A stretch of DNA of 64,000 bases. Origin: Candidatus Blautia faecipullorum. GTDB taxonomy: Bacteria; Bacillota; Clostridia; Lachnospirales; Lachnospiraceae. Both the position numbers and the translations under genes were made by a program. The stretch spans positions 55,517-119,516 of the forward strand of contig DXEG01000005.1 in the NCBI GenBank assembly GCA_019115125.1, given 5' to 3'. Below are positions 35,718-43,842 of the stretch, in pieces. Under the pieces are notes generated by a model. The model was not told the origin of the DNA. It did not search any database and worked only from the letters and a program-made list of their open reading frames with translations. Every line of letters begins with the position of its first letter. Position 1 is the stretch's first letter.

Positions 35718-38054
35718 TTACCGGATCGGGCAGACACCATTTACACATTCACTCTCTCCGATATCCAGCTCCGATTCCTCCTGCTCATATTTAGAGATCA
35801 AGGAAGGATTAAAGGGCTTCATCTGCTGTTTTCTCTTCCGGTACTCCTCTTCTGTGATCTCTTCATAAGGAAGCAGCTCATAAAAATTATCGTCATAGCT
35901 CAGAAAAGACAGAGCAACGATATCATCCCAGTTGTCCCATACCCACTCTTCTACCTCTTCCCATTCACTGTCTCTTACATGGACGGTGATCGAACAGTTA
36001 TGATCCACATAATGCTTCATAAACATCTTATAGTTTTCAAGCTGCTCAATAGCCGAAACGTCCGCCTTCACTCTCCCGCCGGGAGCTTTCACCGGAAATT
36101 CCACTACTTTTGTCCTGCAGGTATCCTTATCCTGCCCTACTTCCGGAAACACCGGATACCCAAGCTCCTCGCAGACCTTGCAGAGCGGATCGGAAGCGGA
36201 GATCCGGATACGGCGGATATAATAAGGCGCGTGTGAATAATGGATTCCGCTGGAAACCGTGGGAAGCAGGGACAAGGTTCCCTCAGGCTTCACCGTAGTC
36301 ACCAGCAGCGGCTCCTTCTGGTTTAAGTGACGCGCCAGATTCTTCGCCGCCTCATGAGCTGTCTCCCGCAGTTTCTCAAGAAGAAGCGCCTGTTCTTTCC
36401 TGCTCATGCCCGTCGCGTTCACCATATCCTGCCAGCCTGTCAGAGAACACCCCAGAAGCCGGTCCCTCTGCTGAACGCGGTTCCACTGATGTATTTCTAG
36501 CTCCTGACAGGTCATCCGGTACCCTGCCCTGGCCGAAAGGCGCTGGGCCTTTAACAGCTCTCTTTCGTCCAGTCTGCCGTCGTGAACAAAGCCCATCACA
36601 TTGACTGTAGTCAGATTGCACATCCCGTGGCTGTCCAGAAGGATCTCGCCGCAGGGATTGCAGCCGCGGAAATCCTTTCTGCGCTTCCGTCCCGCCTCCT
36701 CGTTCACCCATCCGGGCTCGCCGGAATAACGCATCTGCTGAAGATGCCAGTGAAGCTGTTCCCGGGCAGGTTTTTTCCTGTAAAAAATAGAATTATTGCT
36801 CATCTGCCGGTGGGCGATGGCTTTATCCATTTCCCAATGTCCGTTTACCTGCCGGTAGAGATTACTTTTCGCCTGTATACATTCCTCGTCATCCTGATCG
36901 ATCAGTCCGATCTCCGAGGTACGGCGCACCCCGCCGGAAACCACGTTTTCTCCGATGATATTGGCGATATCAAGAAGATCAATAGGGGCAAGCTGTATAT
37001 ATTTTTTCCCTTTGCGGGCTCCCGCCGCCGCGATGACCTTATGGATCTTATCCAGCATGGCCATCATAGACTCATAGCCGCTGGCCGTGCCGCCAAAAAT
37101 ATGGAGCCGCTCTCCCCTGGGACGGATGCTGTCATATTCTATGATGATCGTATGAAGCTTCGCGTACTCCCTGTTTGTAAGAAACTGGAAATAATGATCA
37201 AGGGCCTGAGCCCAGCCTTCCTTTGAATCGCCTACCGCCATTGTGACCGTATCGCCGGAAAAATCCAGGTTTGTGTATTCCAGGCGGTCCTCCGGCTCCC
37301 GGGGAGAATAAGCCTTGTGAAGAATTTTCATGTCTGCGCGTATTTTAGGCAGCTTTCCCGCGTCCTCCTTCAGCACACGGACCCCCACTCCGCTTCCGAT
37401 CATCAGAAGATAAAACAGATCATGATACGCATGAAAATCGTCGATGACCTCAAAGGCACAATTATAGTTCGCCATGGGATAATCCTCCGCCACCTTCGTA
37501 TTTCCCACCCAGAAGGTACGTCCGGAAAGGAACTGCCGCAGATGATAGATGTTGTCGTAAAGGGTTTCCGCTTCCTCCTTTGTGACAGGCGCCAGGGAAC
37601 AGTTATATTCCACCGCCCTGCGGACAGTTTCCCACCAGAATTCCCGGCGGCCGTATCTGGGAATATAGCGGGAATAGGTTCTGGAATACACAAAAGCCCC
37701 AAGCTGTTCCATAGGATTGGGCGTATGCTTATAGGCGCTTAAAAATTCCCGGGTGAGAAGCCCTGACTTCCATTCTTCCCGGGTATGCTCCTTTTCTCTC
37801 CGGTACAAAATATATGCCTTTGCCGTGCGGAAGCGCCGCTGCTCAAAAAGACATTCCTCCACCATATCCTGTATGGTTTCGATTCCGACGACGTCCTCAC
37901 TCAAGGCTCTCAGCTTCTCCTCGATCGCGTCTGTCGCCCTGGCCTCCATCTCCTCGTCCTGCTCTCCCGCCGCCGCGGCAGCCAGTCCAATCGCGCGGCA
38001 GATATATTTCTTATCAAAGGGAACCACGTCCCCGTTTCTCTTTTTTACTCTCAT
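35718..38054 (-). CDS. nrdJ: Adenosylcobalamin-dependent ribonucleoside-triphosphate reductase (class II)
   Basis: 778 residues. Monomeric class II enzyme making deoxynucleoside triphosphates with B12 as radical source. An N-terminal region of about 90 residues resembles an ATP-cone (VKKRNGDVVPFDKKYICRAI), then the RNR barrel with the active-site cysteine and acid in RGCNPCGEILLD (about 460-471), and a C-terminal redox pair CVNGVC near 770-775. No small subunit or activase gene is adjacent, as expected. Controlled by paired NrdR boxes and a consensus promoter. Confidence 0.93.
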   Translation of the reverse strand: MRVKKRNGDVVPFDKKYICRAIGLAAAAAGEQDEEMEARATDAIEEKLRALSEDVVGIETIQDMVEECLFEQRRFRTAKAYILYRREKEHTREEWKSGLLTREFLSAYKHTPNPMEQLGAFVYSRTYSRYIPRYGRREFWWETVRRAVEYNCSLAPVTKEEAETLYDNIYHLRQFLSGRTFWVGNTKVAEDYPMANYNCAFEVIDDFHAYHDLFYLLMIGSGVGVRVLKEDAGKLPKIRADMKILHKAYSPREPEDRLEYTNLDFSGDTVTMAVGDSKEGWAQALDHYFQFLTNREYAKLHTIIIEYDSIRPRGERLHIFGGTASGYESMMAMLDKIHKVIAAAGARKGKKYIQLAPIDLLDIANIIGENVVSGGVRRTSEIGLIDQDDEECIQAKSNLYRQVNGHWEMDKAIAHRQMSNNSIFYRKKPAREQLHWHLQQMRYSGEPGWVNEEAGRKRRKDFRGCNPCGEILLDSHGMCNLTTVNVMGFVHDGRLDERELLKAQRLSARAGYRMTCQELEIHQWNRVQQRDRLLGCSLTGWQDMVNATGMSRKEQALLLEKLRETAHEAAKNLARHLNQKEPLLVTTVKPEGTLSLLPTVSSGIHYSHAPYYIRRIRISASDPLCKVCEELGYPVFPEVGQDKDTCRTKVVEFPVKAPGGRVKADVSAIEQLENYKMFMKHYVDHNCSITVHVRDSEWEEVEEWVWDNWDDIVALSFLSYDDNFYELLPYEEITEEEYRKRKQQMKPFNPSLISKYEQEESELDIGESECVNGVCPIR

Positions 38055-38084
38055 TCTGTCTCCTCCTGTCCGGCTTTTTATCCC

Positions 38085-38126
38085 ACGTCAGAGCGCAGAG
38101 AATGAATATCTTCTGTGGTCTGACGT
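38085..38126 (-). other. nrdJ leader hairpin 1
   Basis: ACGTCAGA (38085-38092) pairs with TCTGACGT (38119-38126), extended inward by partial pairing of GCAGAG with TTCTG. It lies in the predicted 5' leader, about 30 nt before the nrdJ start, and lacks a T-run. Confidence 0.5.
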
Positions 38127-38162
38127 AAAACTCTTCTTTTTTCATCCGTCTGTATCTGGGGC

Positions 38163-38214
38163 CGCAGAGTTACGGCGTCTCAGTCATATCTTATTATCTG
38201 CCGTATTCTCTGCG
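38163..38214 (-). other. nrdJ leader hairpin 2
   Basis: CGCAGAG (38163-38169) pairs with CTCTGCG (38208-38214) and TACGGC with GCCGTA inside it, giving a two-part stem with a loop of about 20 nt. With hairpin 1 it fills most of the roughly 190-nt leader. I find no B12-box consensus (GCCACTG) here. Confidence 0.5.
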
Positions 38215-38249
38215 AAAATACCGCCCGTGTATTCATACGTGTATCATTC

Positions 38250-38278
38250 ATTATAGCTCTGCCGCCCATAACAGTCAA
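38250..38278 (-). promoter_or_regulatory. nrdJ promoter
   Basis: On the minus strand TTGACT (38273-38278) and TATAAT (38250-38255) are separated by exactly 17 nt. The -35 box touches the first NrdR box, so bound NrdR would exclude RNA polymerase. Confidence 0.8.
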
Positions 38279-38319
38279 CTATATATAGTAATATTCATTA
38301 ATTTTATACTATATATAGT
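38278..38319 (-). promoter_or_regulatory. Paired NrdR boxes
   Basis: Two identical 12-bp palindromes ACTATATATAGT at 38278-38289 and 38308-38319, centres 30 bp apart (three helical turns). This is the usual arrangement of NrdR operators upstream of ribonucleotide reductase genes. NrdR itself is not in the window. Confidence 0.88.
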
Positions 38320-38337
38320 GCTGCAAAGATATTTGTA

Positions 38338-38397
38338 ACAGTTCTAAGGTTATCATAAATAAATGTAAACACTTATTTATGATAACTTACGAACTGT
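38338..38397. repeat. 60-bp palindrome upstream of nrdJ
   Basis: Inner arms GTTATCATAAATAA (38349-38362) and TTATTTATGATAAC (38373-38386) are perfect; outer arms ACAGTTC and GAACTGT (38338-38344, 38391-38397) extend it. A third, diverged arm (TTCTAAGCTTATCACAAA) follows at about 38410. The 520-bp gap 38055-38574 otherwise holds the nrdJ leader and promoter and the treC terminator. Confidence 0.7.
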
Positions 38398-38502
38398 CAC
38401 TTGTGCAAATTCTAAGCTTATCACAAACAAGCGTTTATATTTCTACAGCAGCGCCAATACACAAGACAGGATCGTTAAAGAGGCCGTCCCATACACCCAG
38501 GG

Positions 38503-38540
38503 AAAAAGAAAAGACCGCAGGCTGTATATGCCCGCAGTCT
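38503..38540 (-). terminator. Terminator of the trehalose operon
   Basis: On the minus strand GACTGCGGG pairs with CCTGCGGTC (38513-38539) over a 9-nt loop and is followed by TTTTCTTTTTCC. It lies 35 bp after the treC stop. Confidence 0.85.
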
Positions 38541-38574
38541 CTTCTTTTAAAAGGGAAGCAATTCTGTAAATTAT

Positions 38575-40215
38575 TTATTTTTCAAGGGCGATCGTCTCAA
38601 AAGGTCTCAGGGTAATACCTTCCTTGATCTCAGCGCCACCGTCATAATTGCCCAGCAGCTTATGATAGCCTGCCCATGCGGATTCTGCCGGAACTGTTAC
38701 CTCTTTTCCGGTAAGGTTATTGAGAACGATCAGCTCCTCATCCTCATAGGCTCTCCTGTAAGCAAGAACGTCCTCGTTCTCCTTTTCCAGGAATTCAATA
38801 CTTCCTTTAGAGATCACATTCTTTTCTTTACGCAGAGAAACCAGCCTCTTGTAGAAGGAATAAACAGATTCCCCGTCCTCTGTCTGGGCCTGGGCGTTAA
38901 TTTCCTTGTAGTTGGAGGTTACCTCCAGCCACGGCCGGCCCTCTGAAAATCCGGCGTTCTCTTCCCCAGACCACTGCATGGGAGTTCTGCTGTTGTCTCT
39001 GGATCTGGCGGCGAGGACCGCAAGAGCCTCCTCCTCTGTTTTTCCCTGATCCAAAAGAATTTTGTAATAATTCAGACTCTCCACATCGCGGTACTGGGAA
39101 ATACTTGTGTAATGCGCGTTCGTCATTCCAATCTCTTCGCCCTGATAAATATAGGGTGTTCCCCGCATCAGATGAATGGAAGCGGCCAGCATCTCCGCAG
39201 ATTCCTTCCAGTATTTCGACTCATCACCTAACCTGGATACGACACGGGGCTGATCATGGTTGCACCAGAACAGCGCGTTCCATCCATGTCCCTCCTGCAT
39301 TCCCGTCTGCCATTTCTCAAACAGCTTCTTGAGCGCCATTCTGTCAGGCTCCATAAGCCTCCATTTATCGCCGTCTTTGTAATCCACCTTGAGATGATGG
39401 AAGCTGAAGCACATGGACATTTCCTTCTCCTGCGGCGCCGAATAACGGATACAGTTGTCCAGAGTGGTGGAGGACATCTCGCCCACGGTGATCATATCCT
39501 CGATGCCTGTATCCCTTGTAAGCTCTTTAAGATACTCGTGGACATGAGGGCCGTCAGAATAAAATCTTCTGCCGTCGCCTTCGTAGTCGTCTTCAAATAC
39601 AGCCGGCTTGGAGATCAGATTTACCACATCAAAGCGGAAACCTTTAACTCCCTTGTCCTTCCAGAAGAATATTACTTTTTTCAGCTCGTCTCTGACCTCG
39701 GGATTATCCCAGTTCAGATCCGCCTGAGTGACATCAAAAAGATGAAGGTACCATTTTCCCAGAGACGGCACATATTCCCAGGCCGGGCCGCCGAATTTCG
39801 ACTGCCAGTTTGTAGGGAGCTTATCCGGCGTACCCTCTTTGAAGATATAATAGTTCTGGTACTTCTCATCGCCCGCCAGAGCCTTCTGGAACCATTCGTG
39901 TTCTGTAGAGGTATGGTTAAACACCATATCCAGCATCAGTCCAAGGCCTCTCTTTTCGCCCTCCCTGATGAGCTCCTCCATATCCTCCATGGTACCGAAC
40001 CGCGGATCAATACTGCAGTAGTCCGCCACATCGTAGCCATTGTCATTCTGAGGAGACACAAACACCGGCGTAAGCCATAAGTAATCCACGCCCAGATCTC
40101 TGAGATAATCCAGCTTCCTGATAATTCCTCTCAGGTCGCCCAGTCCGTCTCCGTTGGAATCCATAAAGGACTTCGGATATATCTGATAAACTACCTTGCT
40201 GCTAAAATCTGCCAT
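38575..40215 (-). CDS. treC: Phosphotrehalase (trehalose-6-phosphate hydrolase, GH13)
   Basis: 546 residues. GH13 barrel with the conserved regions DMVFNHTS (about 97-104), GFRFDVVNL with the nucleophile Asp (about 197), GEMSS with the acid Glu (about 255) and CNHDQPR (about 320). Hydrolyses trehalose 6-phosphate to glucose and glucose 6-phosphate in the cytosol. The sequence alone would also fit oligo-1,6-glucosidase; the gene starts 12 bp after a trehalose-type PTS permease, which decides for TreC. Confidence 0.9.
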   Translation of the reverse strand: MADFSSKVVYQIYPKSFMDSNGDGLGDLRGIIRKLDYLRDLGVDYLWLTPVFVSPQNDNGYDVADYCSIDPRFGTMEDMEELIREGEKRGLGLMLDMVFNHTSTEHEWFQKALAGDEKYQNYYIFKEGTPDKLPTNWQSKFGGPAWEYVPSLGKWYLHLFDVTQADLNWDNPEVRDELKKVIFFWKDKGVKGFRFDVVNLISKPAVFEDDYEGDGRRFYSDGPHVHEYLKELTRDTGIEDMITVGEMSSTTLDNCIRYSAPQEKEMSMCFSFHHLKVDYKDGDKWRLMEPDRMALKKLFEKWQTGMQEGHGWNALFWCNHDQPRVVSRLGDESKYWKESAEMLAASIHLMRGTPYIYQGEEIGMTNAHYTSISQYRDVESLNYYKILLDQGKTEEEALAVLAARSRDNSRTPMQWSGEENAGFSEGRPWLEVTSNYKEINAQAQTEDGESVYSFYKRLVSLRKEKNVISKGSIEFLEKENEDVLAYRRAYEDEELIVLNNLTGKEVTVPAESAWAGYHKLLGNYDGGAEIKEGITLRPFETIALEK

Positions 40216-40227
40216 TGGAATTCTCCT

Positions 40228-42216
40228 TTATTCAAATGATACGATCTCTGTTTCCTGTGCCTTTGCCTGCATACCAGTCTTAAACTGAATATTCTTGGCA
40301 TTGCCCTCTTCCGTAATAATGCAGACCGTAACGTCCGGGTGTCCTGCCGCTTTGATTTTTTCTTTGCTGAAACGAACCAGCGGGTCGCCTGCTTTTACTT
40401 TCTGTCCCTGGGATACCAGATACTCAAATCCGTCCCCGTTCATATCTACTGTGTCAATGCCGATGTGCAGAAGAACCTCCATGCCGTTTGCCATACTCAG
40501 TCCGCAGGCATGTCTGGAGCCTTCCATCAAAACAGATACCTCCGCGTCAACCGGTGAATACAGGGTTTCGTTGTCCGGGATGATCGCAAGTCCTTCGCCC
40601 ATAACGCCCTCTGAAAAGACGCCGTCGTTTACATCCTTGAGAGGGATGACCTTACCTGTTAAAAATGCTTTAAAAATCTTTTCGCCTTCTTCTGTTTCCG
40701 CCGCTTTCATTACGGACGCGGTAACGCCTGCTGCCGCGCTTGCTCCGGCGCCGGCCGCGATCTCCGCCATATCGGCGGCCATTTCAGTATTCTCTGTTCC
40801 TTCCGCCGCAAGCTTTTTCTTGCCTACGATCAGTGTCAGTACAAGGGGAACCGCAATCGCGATCACCATACAGATGCCGAAGCTTGACATATACTGAGGC
40901 TGAATGGAAAGAATTCCCGGAAGTCCGCCCACGCCGATGGCGTTCGCCGTAGTAGAGGTCGCCACGCAGACAACAGCCGCCAGCGCGGAACCGATCATAC
41001 CGCAGACAAAGGGGAAGCCATGTTTCAGGTTTACACCGAAAATTGCCGGTTCTGTTACGCCCAGATAACAGGAAACGCATGAAGGAACGTTTACCTCCTG
41101 AGCGGCCTCATTCTTTCTCTGAAGAATGATCATTCCAAGCACCGCAGAGCCCTGCGCGATATTGGAAAGAGCGATCATGGGCCACAGCATGGTTCCGCCG
41201 TAATCCGCGATGAGCTGAAGGTCAATGGCATTGGACATATGGTGAAGACCTGTGATAACAAGAGGCGCATACACCAAACCGAAGATCGCGCCGAATACTA
41301 CCTTGAAGGAGCCTGTGATTCCTGCGAACACTACAGAAGAAACCACAGAACCGATCTGCCAGCCGATAGGTCCGAGAACAAAATGAGCCGCCATAACCGC
41401 AAGCACCAGGCTGCAGAAGGGAACTACGATCATGGACACCACCTGGGGCGTGATCTTTCGGAAAAACTTTTCCAGATATACCAGCGTAAACGCCGCAAGG
41501 ATAGCCGGGATTACCTGTCCCTGATATCCGATCATGTTGACTTTAACAAAACCAAAATCCCATTTGGGAATATCCGCAGCCGCTGTAGTGGCAACGGAAT
41601 ACGCGTTCAGAAGCTGTCCTGATACAAGCGTAAGACCAAGAACGATACCCAGCATCTCTGTAGTACCCATTTTCTTTGTTACAGACCAGCAGATTCCTAC
41701 CGGCAGCAAATGGAATACCGCTTCGCCGATCAGCCACAGAAAGCTGTCGATACCCGCCCAGAACTGACTGATGTCGCACAGAGTCTTTGTTCCATTCTCA
41801 AAAAGATACAGACTGTCAATACAGTTACGGAAGCCCAGGATCAGACCTCCTGTGATGATCGCCGGGATCAGGGGCGCGAAAATCTCCGCCAGGGCCGTCA
41901 CGATCCTCTGAAGAGGATTCTGGTTCTTCTTTGCCGCCTGCTTTACCGCGTCCTTGGAAACACCCTCGATTCCTGCCTCTTTCACGAAGTCATTGTAAAA
42001 ATCAGAAACTGTGTTGCCAATGATCACCTGAAACTGCCCGGACTGGGTGAAGCTTCCCTTCACCACCTTCATCGCCTCGATCGCTTTGATGTCTGCTTTT
42101 CCGGGGTCTACCAGAGCAAAACGCATTCTGGTCATACAGTGTGAAACTGCCGCAATGTTTTCCTTGCCGCCTACAAGACGGAGCAGCTCTCTTGCATCCT
42201 CTGCATACTTACCCAT
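40228..42216 (-). CDS. treP: Trehalose-specific PTS permease, EIIBCA fusion
   Basis: 662 residues. EIIB with the phosphorylated Cys in AVSHCMTRMRFAL (about residue 27), EIIC with about ten membrane spans (about 105-465; GYQGQVIPAI, GLHHMSN), an Ala-rich linker (about 480-510), and a C-terminal glucose-type EIIA with its His in LLHIGIDTVDMNG (about 590). It imports trehalose as trehalose 6-phosphate. B. subtilis TreP lacks EIIA; here it is fused. ATG at 42216 follows GGAGG at 8 nt. Confidence 0.92.
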   Translation of the reverse strand: MGKYAEDARELLRLVGGKENIAAVSHCMTRMRFALVDPGKADIKAIEAMKVVKGSFTQSGQFQVIIGNTVSDFYNDFVKEAGIEGVSKDAVKQAAKKNQNPLQRIVTALAEIFAPLIPAIITGGLILGFRNCIDSLYLFENGTKTLCDISQFWAGIDSFLWLIGEAVFHLLPVGICWSVTKKMGTTEMLGIVLGLTLVSGQLLNAYSVATTAAADIPKWDFGFVKVNMIGYQGQVIPAILAAFTLVYLEKFFRKITPQVVSMIVVPFCSLVLAVMAAHFVLGPIGWQIGSVVSSVVFAGITGSFKVVFGAIFGLVYAPLVITGLHHMSNAIDLQLIADYGGTMLWPMIALSNIAQGSAVLGMIILQRKNEAAQEVNVPSCVSCYLGVTEPAIFGVNLKHGFPFVCGMIGSALAAVVCVATSTTANAIGVGGLPGILSIQPQYMSSFGICMVIAIAVPLVLTLIVGKKKLAAEGTENTEMAADMAEIAAGAGASAAAGVTASVMKAAETEEGEKIFKAFLTGKVIPLKDVNDGVFSEGVMGEGLAIIPDNETLYSPVDAEVSVLMEGSRHACGLSMANGMEVLLHIGIDTVDMNGDGFEYLVSQGQKVKAGDPLVRFSKEKIKAAGHPDVTVCIITEEGNAKNIQFKTGMQAKAQETEIVSFE

Positions 42217-42266
42217 TTTCCTTTCCTCCACTTACGTTCTTTTTTGCTTTTGCAAGCTATGTATTA

Positions 42267-42295
42267 TATATACCATACTTGTTTAAACATGTCAA
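42267..42295 (-). promoter_or_regulatory. treP promoter with operator in the spacer
   Basis: On the minus strand TTGACA (42290-42295) and TATATA (42267-42272) are 17 nt apart. The palindrome-like ACTTGTTTAAACATGT (42277-42292) occupies most of the spacer, so a bound repressor would block the promoter; TreR is the obvious candidate. Confidence 0.75.
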
Positions 42296-42309
42296 TATTT
42301 TTTCTTCAA

Positions 42310-42327
42310 ATTTGTTTAAACAAGTAT
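42310..42327 (+). promoter_or_regulatory. Second TreR-type operator
   Basis: TTGTTTAAACAA core palindrome (ATTTGTTTAAACAAGTAT), 34 bp from the first, just upstream of the treR -35 box. The two sites share GTTTAAACA, consistent with binding by one regulator. Confidence 0.7.
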
Positions 42328-42338
42328 CTCTGTTTTTA

Positions 42339-42366
42339 TTGACATTTTTTGTGGAGCATTTATAAT
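42339..42366 (+). promoter_or_regulatory. treR promoter
   Basis: TTGACA (42339-42344) and TATAAT (42361-42366), both perfect, are 16 nt apart, 28 nt before the treR ATG. Confidence 0.8.
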
Positions 42367-42393
42367 AGTAGTATCCGGAGAAAGGAAAAAATT

Positions 42394-43122
42394 ATGCCAA
42401 AAACGATTTATCAAAGCATCTACAAGGATCTGAAACAGAAAATAGAAAATGATGATTTTTCCTATCAGGACATGCTTCCTTCCGAGAATACCCTGATACA
42501 GAAATACGGCTGCTCCCGCAATACGCTCCGCCGCGCGATCGGACGGCTTGTGACGGACGGCTATGTGCAGACGATGCAGGGAAAGGGAGTGCGCAATATC
42601 TACCGTCCTATCGAGCAGACTTCCTTTACGATCGGAGAGATTGAAAGCTTCCGGGAGTCCGCAAAAAGAAACGGTCTGCGTCCCTCCACCCACGTGCTTT
42701 TATTCGCGGAGCTTATCCTGAATAAAAAACAGGCGGCAAATACCGGCTTTGCGCCCGGCGCTGAGGTATATTATCTTCAGAGACTTCATTATCTTGACGA
42801 TCTTCCCCTGATCCTCAACCATAACTACTTTTTAAAAGAAGCGGTTCCGGGACTCACGAAAGAGATCGCGGAAGGCTCGATCTATGATTATCTGGAAAAC
42901 ACGCTGCATATGACCATCGTGAACAGCAAACGGGTCATGACCGTAGAAAAAATAACTGAAATTGACGAGAAATACCTGGAGCTGAACGTGGAGGATTATA
43001 ACTGTCTGGCGGTCGTAAGCAGCCAGACCTACAACAGCAACGGGGTACTGTTCGAGTATACACAGTCCCGTCACCGTCCTGATTATTTCCGCTTTTATGA
43101 CAACGCGGTCAGAAAAATATAA
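42394..43122 (+). CDS. treR: Trehalose operon repressor TreR (GntR/HutC family)
   Basis: 242 residues. ATG at 42394 follows GGAGAAAGG. GntR winged helix at residues about 5-70 (LPSENTLIQKYGCSRNTLRRAIGRL) and a UTRA effector domain (about 85-240; FEYTQSRHRPDYFRF at the end). TreR of Firmicutes is released from DNA by trehalose 6-phosphate. Divergent from treP-treC, with two palindromic operators between them, so it controls both directions. Confidence 0.92.
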   Translation: MPKTIYQSIYKDLKQKIENDDFSYQDMLPSENTLIQKYGCSRNTLRRAIGRLVTDGYVQTMQGKGVRNIYRPIEQTSFTIGEIESFRESAKRNGLRPSTHVLLFAELILNKKQAANTGFAPGAEVYYLQRLHYLDDLPLILNHNYFLKEAVPGLTKEIAEGSIYDYLENTLHMTIVNSKRVMTVEKITEIDEKYLELNVEDYNCLAVVSSQTYNSNGVLFEYTQSRHRPDYFRFYDNAVRKI

Positions 43123-43165
43123 AGAAAATTACCCAGGTACCAAATCATATGGGGTTTTTCACGCA

Positions 43166-43203
43166 AAAAGGTGCCGTGATCCACAGGGATTACAGCACCT
43201 TTT
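43166..43203. terminator. Terminator after treR
   Basis: AAAAGGTGC (43166-43174) pairs with GCACCTTTT (43195-43203) over 20 nt, T-rich on the plus strand and preceded by As, so it can serve treR and possibly the convergent gene. Confidence 0.7.
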
Positions 43204-43292
43204 CTATATTCTTTTTTACCGTCCGTTCTCCAGGCCTTACACCGGCGCTCCGCCCGGCTTCATGACTCCGGAATATGCTTTACTGATTTACG

Positions 43293-43775
43293 CTACTGCA
43301 CGGGACACATCACCACGATCCTCTGGGGAGTCGTCTGGGGCGGAATACTCCTGGTGGTTGTCGTATAATACACCAGAAGATCCTGATTCTCCGGGCTGCA
43401 CAGGAACCGCTGGCCATTCATTGTTTCAATCCGCGTCAGCGGGGACAGATTCAGCTTCAAGGAATTGTCTTCCGCTGTCAGGGTGCCGTCAAAAAATCTG
43501 AGGGCCACATCCTGTCCGCCCCTTAGAGCTGTTACCAGCTCCGCCTGATACTGAGGCGGGAATATAGCCGGGGCAGGCAGGCTGGTATCATAAAAAACAG
43601 CGACTCTCATTCCTCTCCGCAGCCTCACATTATCCACCACCATAGTATCGCCCGATACCACAAAATTAACCGGTTCCTCATCCACAGAAACGGAAATCAA
43701 AAGTGAACAGCAGGAACCGCCGCTCTGGATATTCCGGATCACTCCTGTCATTTTTTCATAAGATGAAAATGTCAT
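43293..43775 (-). CDS. Conserved hypothetical protein, beta-rich
   Basis: 160 residues from ATG at 43775; a TTG three codons upstream is possible but sits too close to its AAGG. Mostly short beta strands (CCSLLISVSVDEEPVNFVVS, VVDNVRLRRGMRVAVFYD, LVYYTTTTRSIPP), suggesting an OB-fold-like or barrel domain. Two Cys in GSCCSL and two further single Cys (about 127, 157). No signal peptide. I do not recognise a characterised family. It stands 67 bp downstream of the PD-(D/E)XK-like gene and may be co-transcribed with it. Confidence 0.6.
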   Translation of the reverse strand: MTFSSYEKMTGVIRNIQSGGSCCSLLISVSVDEEPVNFVVSGDTMVVDNVRLRRGMRVAVFYDTSLPAPAIFPPQYQAELVTALRGGQDVALRFFDGTLTAEDNSLKLNLSPLTRIETMNGQRFLCSPENQDLLVYYTTTTRSIPPQTTPQRIVVMCPVQ

Positions 43776-43842
43776 GGCAAACAAAACCTTTTTTATTTAG
43801 CATATGAAGAATATTACGATCCGTTCCTGCCGTTTTCAGGCA

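Noticed and set aside
38055-38250. Cobalamin riboswitch in the nrdJ leader
   Set aside because: The B12-box consensus is absent on either strand and the visible hairpins do not follow the cobalamin fold.
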